This document shows, in pieces, positions 27,879-36,855 of a stretch of DNA of 64,000 nt. The number at the start of each line of letters is the position of its first letter. Position 1 is the stretch's first letter. The position numbers were made by a program, and so were the translations under genes. This DNA is from Silvania confinis (GTDB lineage: Bacteria; Pseudomonadota; Gammaproteobacteria; Enterobacterales; Enterobacteriaceae), in contig NZ_JAMGZJ010000077.1 in NCBI RefSeq assembly GCF_025564085.1, forward strand, positions 186,001-250,000. The letters run 5' to 3'. The notes under the pieces are model-generated. The model saw only the letters and a program-made list of their open reading frames with translations, did not search any database and was not told the DNA's origin.

Positions 27879-29102
27879 CTACAAACTCAATGTTCTGGTT
27901 AATGTTTTTAGCAGATCGTAACCATCCCAATGCAGGGAGAAATTCATCGTTTGACCAACAGCAACCACGCGGTCTATGCCCTTCGGGGCATGTCTGAGAA
28001 TAAACTGCTCGACGACATTATTTGATACACCCAGGGTAGCAAATGTTTGACATTTCTCACCACAAACAGGAAGAATTTCATCAATCTTATCCACTGACCA
28101 TTCATAAAAAAGACCATCGCCTTGATGATTTCCCAACATCTCCTGGGTAACATTTTTTACCTCAACACGGAAGATATGCCTGGTCGCAGAAGGTACATAT
28201 TTCAACATCGGATCTTCGGCCACTCGCTGACAATATGCCACAAGCGCGTTGATGACCGAGGTAGCCTCCGGTGCAGGTTTGCGCCTCAACCACTCTTCAA
28301 AATGCTGCCAGAATACTTTCCTCGCAAGTTCCTTATTTTCACCAAGCCACACGACTAACTTAGGAGAGGTACATGCTTTTTGATTAGTTAAGAGTGTGTC
28401 ATTAAAGAAATCTTCAGCAATACGTTGTTTATTAACGGCTGTCAGATAAAAATCCGCATCAATAATTGCAAGCGAATAGCGGTCAGCAAATGCAATATCA
28501 ATCGCACCAGGGGTAAGCGGAATCTGGCGCATTAATGAAATCGTCTGATCTCCGCCCCAAATTAAACGAGACTGGCACATTGCAGACAAGGCATTGTTAA
28601 TCTCTCGTTCGTGACCATACTCAACCAGACAAATAAAATCACGTATTACGTCATGCTCATCCAACGCCAAATTTATCAACTGACAAATAATATCAACCTG
28701 GGCAAAGGATCTGGAAGGTAAACGTACAATGTTTGCATTTCCTGTGAGTAACCCCGCAATCAAAGAGTAAGCGAAATTGACTGCAACATTTGATGGCGCA
28801 ATATGAAATGCAACGCCCCGACCAAGCAGAAAGTCATTCGTACTATGCGTTTTCTTTAATTGCTCCAGAGAGGCTTTACGACACCAGAAACCCAGGGAAA
28901 TGATATCGCTATAGGCACGTGCAGCCGGGAACGCTAGCAGTTTTTTGGACAATGTTTGAAGAAAACCCATCACCTCAGGATCGAAAGGTACACGTGGTTT
29001 TACAACATGCATCTTTTGCATGACGCCTGCATCACCCACACGATAACGCAATTGCTCAATATTCTGACGCATAGGTATCACTGCATCCTCTGATTTCAGC
29101 AT
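27879..29102 (-). CDS. LuxC-like acyl-CoA/acyl-protein reductase
   Basis: 407 residues of the LuxC family, an aldehyde-dehydrogenase relative. The candidate catalytic cysteine is Cys244 in TNQKACTSPKLVVW, and GVAFHIAPSNVAVNFAYSL (about 96-114) matches the cofactor-side region. LuxC reduces an activated acyl group, passed from LuxE, to an aldehyde with NADPH. It is the last gene of the island, partly overlapping the LuxE-like gene; ATG at 29102 or 29072 are possible and neither has a strong ribosome site. No luxA/B luciferase is present, so light production is not the role; making an aldehyde or hydroxyacyl part of a glycan is more likely. Confidence 0.82.
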   Translation of the reverse strand: MLKSEDAVIPMRQNIEQLRYRVGDAGVMQKMHVVKPRVPFDPEVMGFLQTLSKKLLAFPAARAYSDIISLGFWCRKASLEQLKKTHSTNDFLLGRGVAFHIAPSNVAVNFAYSLIAGLLTGNANIVRLPSRSFAQVDIICQLINLALDEHDVIRDFICLVEYGHEREINNALSAMCQSRLIWGGDQTISLMRQIPLTPGAIDIAFADRYSLAIIDADFYLTAVNKQRIAEDFFNDTLLTNQKACTSPKLVVWLGENKELARKVFWQHFEEWLRRKPAPEATSVINALVAYCQRVAEDPMLKYVPSATRHIFRVEVKNVTQEMLGNHQGDGLFYEWSVDKIDEILPVCGEKCQTFATLGVSNNVVEQFILRHAPKGIDRVVAVGQTMNFSLHWDGYDLLKTLTRTLSL

Positions 29103-30138
29103 TTTTCAGGCGCCCTAAAATATGGAAATACTTACCTGATCTACCGCACAAACAATCATCTTCACCCAACAGCACACCCTCGTCTTCAGTGAGCAGCGAA
29201 TGACCCGGATAGGATTCCGGAATGGTAGACAATACCTGAATAATACCCGGCGTCCCCTGTGGGCAGACGGACAACGTCAGCGGGTCGCGAATAATTACAT
29301 CGGAGAAAATACTGGCATGTAAATGACCATGCTCACACTGCATATAGATGCAACCGGTCTGTTCCACCATGCCATAGTAATCATATATTTTTGTCAGCCC
29401 GCTGACGCTATATAGCGCTTCGGCAAAAGCATTGGCGGATACTGCCTGTGCATGTAATTTTTTCCAGCCGCCACCATGAATCAGAATGCCATTTGAGAGA
29501 TTAACTCTGCGGCCGCTTGTTTTTAGGGCCTGGTAAAAATGCTGCCAAACCATAAATGTAAAACCAAAAAGCAAGACAGGTTTACCTTCATGTCGCATCA
29601 GGAATGCGTCGACAGCTTCAATGTCCAACTCCATTGATTCTGTCAATGCCCAGCAGCGTTCAGAACCAAACATGGAAAACCCGAGAATCCCCGCCCCGCG
29701 CGCTGAAAACATATTTCGATCTTTCATCACCGCGGGAGTGTCAATAATCAGCATAGGCAAACGCCCTGCACCGGTAAAATGGCTGACAATCCGCACGAGT
29801 ATTTTTTGCTGGTGAGTTGCAGTCGTTTTATCCAAAAATATACGCGACACTGCCTGCCCAGTGGTACCTGATGAAGTCATGGTTTTTACCACTGATTCCT
29901 CAGGAACACTTTTTAGCTTTAAGGTTTTAAAAAGCGCAACAGGTAGAAAAGGGACATCTTCAGGTTGTGCCATTTCTGAACTGTCGTAACCGAGTCCTTG
30001 TAAAATGTTACGGTAGGGTTCGCAATTCTCTCTATGCAGTTCGGTGAGCGCATTCAGACGTTTAATTAGATGCTGACGCTTCACTTCACGAGTAAAAGCG
30101 TAAGGCGGATGTGCCAACCAGGCTTCAAATTCCTTCAC
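29056..30138 (-). CDS. LuxE-like acyl-protein synthetase
   Basis: 360 residues of the LuxE/acyl-protein synthetase family, a branch of the ANL superfamily. The ATP-binding P-loop is SSGTTG at 89-94, and YDYYGMVEQTGCIYMQC (about 260-275) is the conserved adenylate-contact region. LuxE adenylates an acid and holds the acyl group on itself before passing it to LuxC, whose homologue is encoded immediately downstream. The paired presence suggests a real acyl-to-aldehyde step in the island's pathway. Overlaps the preceding ligase gene by 14 bases. Confidence 0.82.
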   Translation of the reverse strand: MKEFEAWLAHPPYAFTREVKRQHLIKRLNALTELHRENCEPYRNILQGLGYDSSEMAQPEDVPFLPVALFKTLKLKSVPEESVVKTMTSSGTTGQAVSRIFLDKTTATHQQKILVRIVSHFTGAGRLPMLIIDTPAVMKDRNMFSARGAGILGFSMFGSERCWALTESMELDIEAVDAFLMRHEGKPVLLFGFTFMVWQHFYQALKTSGRRVNLSNGILIHGGGWKKLHAQAVSANAFAEALYSVSGLTKIYDYYGMVEQTGCIYMQCEHGHLHASIFSDVIIRDPLTLSVCPQGTPGIIQVLSTIPESYPGHSLLTEDEGVLLGEDDCLCGRSGKYFHILGRLKNAEIRGCSDTYASEY

Positions 30139-31504
30139 TTTGTACCTCTAACTGATGATAAAGCGTTTTACCCGCAGCATTTTTTTGAATTGCATCAATA
30201 CTGTTCACTGTGAAAGCTGAATGATGAAGATGGCAGGTTTGCGCCAGATATTGTTTGACAGCAGAGGTTGCCGAAGCGTCGGTAATAAAGATTCTAATAT
30301 TGTCGTCACTGCCAATAGCGGCACACTCCAGCGACGGAAACTCATTCAATACCAGATGTTCAAGTTCATCCAGTCCTACACGATTACCGAATACTTTCAG
30401 GAATCGCGCTTTACGGCCCACAATAGTATAAAACCCATCGCTGTCCCTTACAGCCAGATCCCCGGTTGCCAGCCTTCCTTGTCGCTCATCACCTTTTGCC
30501 AGATCGCTGCGACGAATCGCATAACCCAGAGAGACATTTGGACCATAATAAACAAGTTCACCACATTTACCTGAATCGGAAATTTCATTTCCTTCATCAT
30601 CTTCAAGCGCAAAAGATCCACCCGGGATCGCTATTCCCATCGCTCCGGGTTTTTCTACTGTATTTTCGACGGGCAGATACCCCATGCGCGACGTTGCTTC
30701 TGCAGCACCATACATTATGAAGAAGCGCAGCCCTTTGTCTGACGCCCACTTCGCCATCTGGCTGTGCAATTCCGGACGCAACTTACCTCCAGCCTGAGTA
30801 AGCGTTGTTAGCGAAGGGAGTTCCATGCGGGTAAACCGTAATTTATGCAGTATTTCCCAGCTGTAAGGCACACCTGAAAGTGATGTCGCCTTATTCTCCT
30901 TGAGAAAGCGCCAGAATGTCGGTTGTACAGGACTGCTATTGGTAAGCAGCAAGGTTGCACCTTGCGCCAGGTGAGTATTGATGATCGATAAACCATAGAC
31001 ATAATTCATCGGTAGCCAAGCGAGGGGACGCTCACAACTGTCAATGTCGAGATAATCGACAATGCTGCGCGTATTGGCCATCAAATTTTGATAGCTCTGA
31101 CGCACCACTTTTGGGCTACCGGTAGAACCCGAAGTCGCGATCAGCAATGCGAGCTGATTGTCCATTTCGGGAGCGTTTTGATTCAAATCTTGCAGCGCAT
31201 AGCCTGTCTCTGTTTGCCGCCAAAGATACCCCGGCTGGTAACATCCAATGAGTTGCTTGAGCAACTCAGGGGCAATATCGTTATCCAGCAACAGTGTAAC
31301 TGCGCGCGCATTCAAGCAGGCGAGATATCCAACAAGGGAATCGACGCTGTTATTGCATAGACAAAATACCAGCGAACGAGCCGGGATCCGTGCCGCTAAT
31401 GACGTGACCAAATCTGCCAACTGGCGGTAACTTAGTTCAACATTTTGATCGTCGATAATCGCGATGTTATCGCCGTAGCGCTCAAGCTGCCAGAATGCGG
31501 TCAT
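30125..31504 (-). CDS. AMP-forming acyl ligase (ANL superfamily)
   Basis: 459 residues. The ANL P-loop SGSTGSPK is at 125-132, FIMYGAAEATSRMGYLP is the A5-type motif, and LATGDLAVRDSDGFYTIVGRKARFLKVFGNRVG spans the A7-A8 hinge. The C-terminal lid is short (ends NAAGKTLYHQL with the usual catalytic lysine region). It should activate a carboxylic acid as an adenylate and load it on a thiol, plausibly the small acyl carrier protein encoded upstream. Substrate unknown. It overlaps genes on both sides, as expected for one transcript. Confidence 0.85.
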   Translation of the reverse strand: MTAFWQLERYGDNIAIIDDQNVELSYRQLADLVTSLAARIPARSLVFCLCNNSVDSLVGYLACLNARAVTLLLDNDIAPELLKQLIGCYQPGYLWRQTETGYALQDLNQNAPEMDNQLALLIATSGSTGSPKVVRQSYQNLMANTRSIVDYLDIDSCERPLAWLPMNYVYGLSIINTHLAQGATLLLTNSSPVQPTFWRFLKENKATSLSGVPYSWEILHKLRFTRMELPSLTTLTQAGGKLRPELHSQMAKWASDKGLRFFIMYGAAEATSRMGYLPVENTVEKPGAMGIAIPGGSFALEDDEGNEISDSGKCGELVYYGPNVSLGYAIRRSDLAKGDERQGRLATGDLAVRDSDGFYTIVGRKARFLKVFGNRVGLDELEHLVLNEFPSLECAAIGSDDNIRIFITDASATSAVKQYLAQTCHLHHSAFTVNSIDAIQKNAAGKTLYHQLEVQSEGI

Positions 31505-32469
31505 AATTCCTGTTCCAAAATTGCTCCCGCAATTTGCGGCGCGGTGAGACCGTTTTGTTCAAGCATCCACTGATATTCTCCCGCGTGGCCGTATCCCTGC
31601 GGGATCCCCAGCGTTAACAAACGCGGTGCATTCTGCTGCGTAACAAGAAACTCCGCGATAGCGCTACCCAGACCCCCAATCACGCTGTGCTCTTCCACGC
31701 TTACGATGAGTTTGCAACCAAGTTGATTCTTCAGCGTCTCGATATCAAGCGGCTTGATGGAATACATATCGACCACGCTGCATTGGATCCCACGTTCACT
31801 GAGTAGTTCTGCGGCCTTAAGCGAAGCCGATACCATGCTGCCGGTCGCGATAAGCGACACATCGGCACCTTCACGTAGCAGGTTTGATTTGCCAGGAATA
31901 AATTCGCAGAACTCACGATAAACAATCGGTGTTCGCATCCCCCCCGTCAGACGAAGATACACAGGCCCGTCATATTTGGCGGCAGTCAACGTCATTAACG
32001 CTGTAGCGGTGGCATCTGCTGGGGAAAGGATCGTCAAATTCGCGATGGCACGTAATGCGGCAATATCTTCGATACCGTAATGCGTCGTACCAAACATCCC
32101 CATCGCAAAGCCGGAAGCTAACCCGACGACCTTAATGTTACCCTGCAGATAGCCCAGATAATGTCGCATCTGTTCGCAGGCTCGCAGTGCCGCAAAGTTG
32201 GCAAACGTCGTTGCAAATGGAATGCTTCCCTGGGAAGCAATTCCTGCGGCGACGCCAATCAGGTTTTGCTCGGCTATACCAACATTAAGATAACGCTCAG
32301 GAAATGCGAGACTAAAACGCTCCATACCTGAAGTGATCCCAAGATCGGCGGTCAATCCTACGATATTCGGGTTTTGTTGAGCCAGGTTCAACAGCGTGAT
32401 ACCAAATGCTCCACGCGTTCCCATCATCGACCAGGCACGGACGTCAGCTGGCGAGACGGAAATCTTCAT
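31501..32469 (-). CDS. Transketolase-like protein, C-terminal (pyrimidine-binding) subunit
   Basis: 322 residues covering transketolase domains 2 and 3: the TPP-activating glutamate is in YLNVGIAEQNLIGVAAGIA, followed by THYGIEDIAALRAI and a C-terminal domain with VVDMYSIKPLD and VEEHSVIGGLG. The N-terminal half is the separate gene just upstream, overlapping by four bases. Split transketolases of this kind are common in secondary and surface-glycan pathways, where they move two-carbon or acyl units. The donor and acceptor here are unknown. Confidence 0.88.
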   Translation of the reverse strand: MKISVSPADVRAWSMMGTRGAFGITLLNLAQQNPNIVGLTADLGITSGMERFSLAFPERYLNVGIAEQNLIGVAAGIASQGSIPFATTFANFAALRACEQMRHYLGYLQGNIKVVGLASGFAMGMFGTTHYGIEDIAALRAIANLTILSPADATATALMTLTAAKYDGPVYLRLTGGMRTPIVYREFCEFIPGKSNLLREGADVSLIATGSMVSASLKAAELLSERGIQCSVVDMYSIKPLDIETLKNQLGCKLIVSVEEHSVIGGLGSAIAEFLVTQQNAPRLLTLGIPQGYGHAGEYQWMLEQNGLTAPQIAGAILEQEL

Positions 32470-33275
32470 TTCAGTTCCTCCAGCGCTGCCTGGTACTGTT
32501 CTTTCGAGAGTTTTGCTCGGTGAAAAGCATTGTTATTTTCCATAAAGGAGATCCCCTTTCCTTTAATTGTGCTGGCAATAATGGCTTTAGGCTTGCCATT
32601 CGACATTGCTGCAAACGCGTGTTGCAATGCATCGATATCATGTCCGTCGCATGTTTCTACGTGCCAGCCACAAGCCTGCCAGAGCGCAGGGAAATTCATC
32701 TTTAGTGTTTGCTCACAGGAAATATCCGACTGAAAGCCATTCAAATCCACGATCGCCGTGAGATTGTTTAATCCATGATGTGCGGCAAACAGTGCACTTT
32801 CCCAGATAGATCCTTCGTTACACTCACCATCACCAATCACGACATAGCTGTGCCAGGGTTGCTGCTTGAGGTGCTGATGCCAGGCAATGCCACTGGCATA
32901 GCCAATCCCATGTCCGAGTGAACCACCAGCAAAATCAATACCCAGCGCTGGATTCATCGGTGTTAACGCGGGGAATAAGGATCCATTGTGATCAAATGTC
33001 ATCAACTGTTCGCTGCTTATTACGCCGTAGTGATGCAACGTCGTGTATAGCGCCAAAGCCGCATGCCCTTTGCTTAGTAGAAAGCGGTCACGTTCCAGCG
33101 ACGCCATGTCATTCGGCTGAAAGTGCATGACTGATCCATACAGCACCGTCGCGATATCGACCATCGACAATGCCGATCCCAGATGCACGCCATCCACAGG
33201 GGCATGAAAAGCCACATCAATAATGGAGCGACGAATTTGACGCGCCGCCTGTTGCAACGGGCTGTATGAAGTCAT
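32466..33275 (-). CDS. Transketolase-like protein, N-terminal (TPP diphosphate-binding) subunit
   Basis: 269 residues corresponding to transketolase domain 1. The TPP/Mg motif is GDGECNEGSIWE (148-159) followed by the distal Asn region NLTAIVDLNGFQSD, and LLSKGHAALALY (67-78) carries the conserved His. It would assemble with the following C-terminal subunit into a TPP enzyme. It overlaps the upstream reductase gene by four bases. A housekeeping role is unlikely because complete tktA/tktB would be encoded elsewhere. Confidence 0.88.
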   Translation of the reverse strand: MTSYSPLQQAARQIRRSIIDVAFHAPVDGVHLGSALSMVDIATVLYGSVMHFQPNDMASLERDRFLLSKGHAALALYTTLHHYGVISSEQLMTFDHNGSLFPALTPMNPALGIDFAGGSLGHGIGYASGIAWHQHLKQQPWHSYVVIGDGECNEGSIWESALFAAHHGLNNLTAIVDLNGFQSDISCEQTLKMNFPALWQACGWHVETCDGHDIDALQHAFAAMSNGKPKAIIASTIKGKGISFMENNNAFHRAKLSKEQYQAALEELK

Positions 33276-34012
33276 CGTAATCCACCATCCACACGGAGGG
33301 TTTGCCCGGTGACATAACTTGAAAGTTCGGAAACTAAAAATACCGCAGCATCCGCGATGTTTGTCGGGTTGCCAAGACGGCGTAAATCAGTTTGGTTACG
33401 GGTCAATTCGATCACAGCCGCTGGCATTGTTTCCAACATATCCGTATCCGTGATTCCCGGTGCAATGCAGTTCGCACGAATCCCTGAATCACCCAATTCT
33501 GCAGCAATTGATTGAGTCAAAGCGATAACAGCTGCTTTCGACGCTCCATAAGCGGATTTGCCCGCATTACCATCCTGAGCGGCGGTTGAGGCTATATTCA
33601 CAATACTGCCCTGTCTCTGCCGAACCATCAGTTTGGATACCGCTTGTGTAAAATTGAATAATGCAAAAAAATTCACTTCGAATTGCTGGCGCAAAGCTTG
33701 TTCTGTGGTCATCTGAAACAACGCATTGAGCGTGATTCCCGCGTTATTTACCAGCCCATGCAGCGGACGTTTCTCGCTCATCAATTTCTTCACCGCGAGC
33801 TTCATTGCTATTGTGTCCGTGAGCTCAAAACAGAGCGGCCAAATTTCCACACCATGACGCATGGCAGTTGATGCCATATCGGTTAAAAAATCATCGTCAG
33901 CGCTGCGGGCGTGCGCATAAATATTTGCACCGTTTGCCGCGAAGACCTCAATCATTGCGCGCCCAATTCCGCGTTTACAGCCGGTGATAATGACATTTTT
34001 ATCTTTTAGCAT
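33272..34012 (-). CDS. FabG-like short-chain dehydrogenase/reductase (second of pair)
   Basis: 246 residues. The Rossmann motif is ITGCKRGIG, NNAG follows mid-protein, the catalytic Ser lies in VNIASTAA and the Tyr-Lys pair in SAYGASKAAV; the C-terminus YVTGQTLRVDGGL is FabG-like. It probably reduces a 3-oxo or hydroxyketone group on a carrier-bound acyl chain, or on the sugar. AAGGAGC precedes the ATG by seven bases. The tandem arrangement with a similar reductase suggests duplication with different stereo- or substrate-specificity. Confidence 0.87.
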   Translation of the reverse strand: MLKDKNVIITGCKRGIGRAMIEVFAANGANIYAHARSADDDFLTDMASTAMRHGVEIWPLCFELTDTIAMKLAVKKLMSEKRPLHGLVNNAGITLNALFQMTTEQALRQQFEVNFFALFNFTQAVSKLMVRQRQGSIVNIASTAAQDGNAGKSAYGASKAAVIALTQSIAAELGDSGIRANCIAPGITDTDMLETMPAAVIELTRNQTDLRRLGNPTNIADAAVFLVSELSSYVTGQTLRVDGGLR

Positions 34013-34024
34013 CTTAAAAGCTCC

Positions 34025-34771
34025 TTAATGACCCATCCCACCATCAACGCGAATGACCTGACCCGTAACGTAATTTGCTGCATCGGAAGCGAGCCAACAT
34101 AAGGTATTAGCCACCTCTTCCGCTAACCCAAGGCGCGGAATCGCCGCAGTCGATAGTTTTCCTGACAATACCGATTCCGGCAGGTTTTCTGTCATCGCTG
34201 TCTGGATAACACCAGGTGCAACTGCATTAACGCGAATACCCTGCGGCGCAAGCTCGGCAGAGAGTGTTTTGGTGGCGGCTATCATTGCCGCTTTCGATGC
34301 GGAATAGGCCAATTGCCCAACATTACCGTCAAGCCCTGAAATACTCGCGATGTTGAGAACACAGCCACTTTTATTACGCAGCATCAAACGTGTGATGTAT
34401 TGAGTGAAGATCATCTGCGAAAAGAAATTGATGCTAAACGTTTTTTGCAATTGATCCATCGTCATCATGGGGAATAGCGCATCCATTGCCACACCTGCCA
34501 CGTTCACTAAGATATCGACAGGCTGTTTGGCTTTTTGAATCGTTATAGCCGCCTGTTTAATAGAAGCATCATCCAGCATATCGAAGCAGACAGGGGTTAT
34601 CGTCACATTATGCTCTTCGCCTAATTTTTCGATAAATGTTAAAAAATCGGCATCTTCATGCTGGATGCAGGCAAACAGGTTGGCCCCCTGGCGGGCAAAG
34701 GTAGTCAACGTCGATTTACCTATCCCCTGCAAGCATCCTGTAATAACCGCAGTTTTCCCAGCCAGCAACAT
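34025..34771 (-). CDS. FabG-like short-chain dehydrogenase/reductase (first of pair)
   Basis: 248 residues from the ATG at 34771, preferred because AGAGAGG lies upstream with good spacing; an ATG six codons earlier overlaps the carrier-protein stop. Motifs: ITGCLQGIG, VNVAG, catalytic Ser in LNIASISG, LAYSASKAAM with the Tyr-Lys pair, and YVTGQVIRVDGG at the end. It follows the acyl carrier protein gene directly, so reduction of a carrier-bound 3-oxoacyl group is the leading guess. Confidence 0.87.
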   Translation of the reverse strand: MLLAGKTAVITGCLQGIGKSTLTTFARQGANLFACIQHEDADFLTFIEKLGEEHNVTITPVCFDMLDDASIKQAAITIQKAKQPVDILVNVAGVAMDALFPMMTMDQLQKTFSINFFSQMIFTQYITRLMLRNKSGCVLNIASISGLDGNVGQLAYSASKAAMIAATKTLSAELAPQGIRVNAVAPGVIQTAMTENLPESVLSGKLSTAAIPRLGLAEEVANTLCWLASDAANYVTGQVIRVDGGMGH

Positions 34772-34788
34772 ATTTGCCTCTCTTTTCA

Positions 34789-35028
34789 TCAGGCTACTTC
34801 AACATCATATTTTTTAAGGATCTCTTTACCTTTTTCCCAGGAAGAAAAATCGATAATGTCTTCGGTATCCATCATAATATCGAAGGTTTCTTCCAACGCA
34901 GCAATCATGCTCATATGGCCGACAGAATCCCATGACGGTGTATCCTGATATTTATATCCGGACAAAACATCCTCAGAAACCTCAAAGGTTTCAACGAAAA
35001 TCGTGTTGTATTTTACTAAATTAGTCAT
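34789..35028 (-). CDS. Acyl carrier protein
   Basis: 79 residues from the ATG at 35028, which has GGAG nine bases upstream; longer in-frame starts exist but run through the upstream gene. Ser35 in WDSVGHMSMIAALEETF is the expected phosphopantetheine attachment site, followed by the acidic helix of carrier proteins. It probably carries the acyl group processed by the neighbouring ligase, reductases and Lux-like enzymes. No ketosynthase or phosphopantetheinyl transferase gene is in the island, so those would come from the host. Confidence 0.85.
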   Translation of the reverse strand: MTNLVKYNTIFVETFEVSEDVLSGYKYQDTPSWDSVGHMSMIAALEETFDIMMDTEDIIDFSSWEKGKEILKKYDVEVA

Positions 35029-35053
35029 TGCATTTAACTCCATATAAAACAAA

Positions 35054-35692
35054 TTATTTAAAAACTTTTCGCTGCTCATTTTTACGCATCGCACGAGCAG
35101 GATTCCCCAAAGCAATCGTTGCTTCAGGAATATCGTTAAAGACCGCGCTTCCCAGCCCAATAATGGCATCAGAGCCAATGGTGGTATTCTCTTTTACTGC
35201 GCAGTTCATGCCAATAAATACACGATCCCCTACCTGACAATGTCCGGCCAACGTAACATTACTGGAGACAACACTGTGCGCCCCCAGGCGGGTGTCATGA
35301 CCAAGACAACAATGCGGTTGAACCAGCGTGTTATCCCCAACAGAGACATCACAGGAGATAAATGCGCGATCGCAAATAATTGCACCAACGCCAATATCAC
35401 TTCCCGGCGGAATGAATACTGAAGGATGGATAAGCGTGGCAAGGCATGTTTTGCTGAGAATCTTTTCTGCTAATTTCTGCCGCGCGACAGGTTCACCCAC
35501 CGCGATACTTATTTCGGTAATGCCATAATCAATCTGTGCAAAACGATAGACTGGGACACCAGAAACCTCAGCATCGTCAATGACGTCATCGATAAAAAAA
35601 ATCTCATCCCACCGGGAGGAACGATTAATTTGTTGGGCGAGCATGAGTATTTCGCGGCCTAATCCACCTGCGCCAAAAATACCAAGTTTCAT
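35054..35692 (-). CDS. NeuD/VioB-type sugar O/N-acyltransferase
   Basis: 212 residues. An N-terminal Rossmann-like region (LGIFGAGGLGREILMLA) is joined to a left-handed beta-helix of hexapeptide repeats (IGVGAIICDRAFISCDVSVGDNTLV... and onward), ending with ALGNPARAMRK. This is the NeuD/PglD/VioB/PerB family, which N-acylates UDP- or dTDP-linked 4-amino sugars. Overlap of four bases with the aminotransferase gene strongly suggests sequential action: transamination, then acylation of the new amine. The donor could be acetyl-CoA or the unusual acyl group made by the rest of the operon. Confidence 0.87.
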   Translation of the reverse strand: MKLGIFGAGGLGREILMLAQQINRSSRWDEIFFIDDVIDDAEVSGVPVYRFAQIDYGITEISIAVGEPVARQKLAEKILSKTCLATLIHPSVFIPPGSDIGVGAIICDRAFISCDVSVGDNTLVQPHCCLGHDTRLGAHSVVSSNVTLAGHCQVGDRVFIGMNCAVKENTTIGSDAIIGLGSAVFNDIPEATIALGNPARAMRKNEQRKVFK

Positions 35693-36849
35693 GCCAGTTC
35701 CTCGACAATCAACGAAGATGGCGATTGGTTTTCCGATATCGCCCCATACTGACGAATCAATCGCACAATGCGATCCTGATCCTCATGCGTTAAGTCAGGG
35801 AAAATGGGCAGGCACAGGATTTTTTGGGAAGTCGTTTCCGCCACTGGCAGTTTATCTGGACTGGCAGAAGGCAAATGTCGGTACATAGAAAATGAACTGA
35901 TCAACGGATAGAAATAGCGACGAGTGTAAATATTATCTTCTTTCAGCTTCTCATAAAGCGCGTCGCGGCTAACAGGATAAGACTCATCCACAATGACTGG
36001 AAAATAAGCGTGATTCCATTCTACATTCTCCGGTGCATTGAAGTATGAAATACCCTCAACATCATTCAGCAATTCACAATAGCGTTCGTAAATGGCTTTA
36101 CGCGCTGCCAGAGCCGCATCAATATGCTTCATTTGTACCAGCCCAAAAGCAGCCTGGACTTCGTTCATTTTTGCATTAATGCCCGGTGCGACTACCGTTG
36201 TTTCCCCGGCAAAACCAAAGTTTTTCAAGTAATCAATGCGCTGTTTCATTTTGATGTCAGGGCAGATAATAGCCCCCCCTTCAATAGTATTAAAAACTTT
36301 GGTCGCATGGAAACTGAGAATAGAAAGGTCGCCGCAGTTAAGTATACTCTGCCCGCTTTTTTTGACCCCAAAGGCATGAGCCGCATCGTAAATGACTTTC
36401 AAACCATAAATATCAGCAATTTTCTGAATCTTATCAACGTCGCAGGGAATGCCGTAGCAATGAACGGGCATAATTGCCGTTGTCTGTGGAGTAATGAGCT
36501 CCTCAATGCGCTGAGGATCGATATTAAAGGTGTGCGGATCGATATCGGCAAACACCGGCGTTAAGCCATTCCACAACAACGTATGTGATGTCGCAACAAA
36601 TGAATACGGTGTGGTGATCACTTCACCTGTTACGCGTAGTGCCTGCAACGCGGTCAACAGCGCAAGCGTCCCATTTGCAAACAGACATACGTGCTTCACG
36701 CCAAGGTAACGCGCCAGAGCTTCTTCCAGTTCCTGGTGGAATTCACCGCCATTAGTGAGGATCCGGTTCTGCCAGATTTTCTCAAGATACGGCATGAACT
36801 CCTCAAGAGGAGGCAGTAAGGGACTGGTGACAAAAATATTATCGCCCAT
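35689..36849 (-). CDS. DegT/DnrJ/EryC1/StrS-type sugar aminotransferase (VioA/FdtB-like)
   Basis: 386 residues from the ATG at 36849 (AGG seven bases upstream; an in-frame TTG two codons earlier is less likely). The PLP lysine is Lys184 in SFHATKVFNTIEGG, and NGTLALLTALQAL, ITTPYSFVATSHTLLW and DAAHAFG are family landmarks. These enzymes aminate nucleotide-linked 4-keto-6-deoxy sugars; the sequence style resembles VioA/FdtB enzymes using dTDP-4-keto-6-deoxyglucose, which the host makes through RmlA/RmlB or RffH/RffG. Product would be dTDP-viosamine (4-amino-4,6-dideoxyglucose) or an isomer. First gene after a 346-base gap with a sigma-28-like promoter. Confidence 0.87.
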   Translation of the reverse strand: MGDNIFVTSPLLPPLEEFMPYLEKIWQNRILTNGGEFHQELEEALARYLGVKHVCLFANGTLALLTALQALRVTGEVITTPYSFVATSHTLLWNGLTPVFADIDPHTFNIDPQRIEELITPQTTAIMPVHCYGIPCDVDKIQKIADIYGLKVIYDAAHAFGVKKSGQSILNCGDLSILSFHATKVFNTIEGGAIICPDIKMKQRIDYLKNFGFAGETTVVAPGINAKMNEVQAAFGLVQMKHIDAALAARKAIYERYCELLNDVEGISYFNAPENVEWNHAYFPVIVDESYPVSRDALYEKLKEDNIYTRRYFYPLISSFSMYRHLPSASPDKLPVAETTSQKILCLPIFPDLTHEDQDRIVRLIRQYGAISENQSPSSLIVEELA

Positions 36850-36855
36850 GGGCAA

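Noticed and set aside
27879..30138. luxC- and luxE-like genes as part of a bioluminescence operon
   Set aside because: No luxA, luxB or luxD anywhere near; the surrounding genes are sugar and flagellin-modification enzymes.
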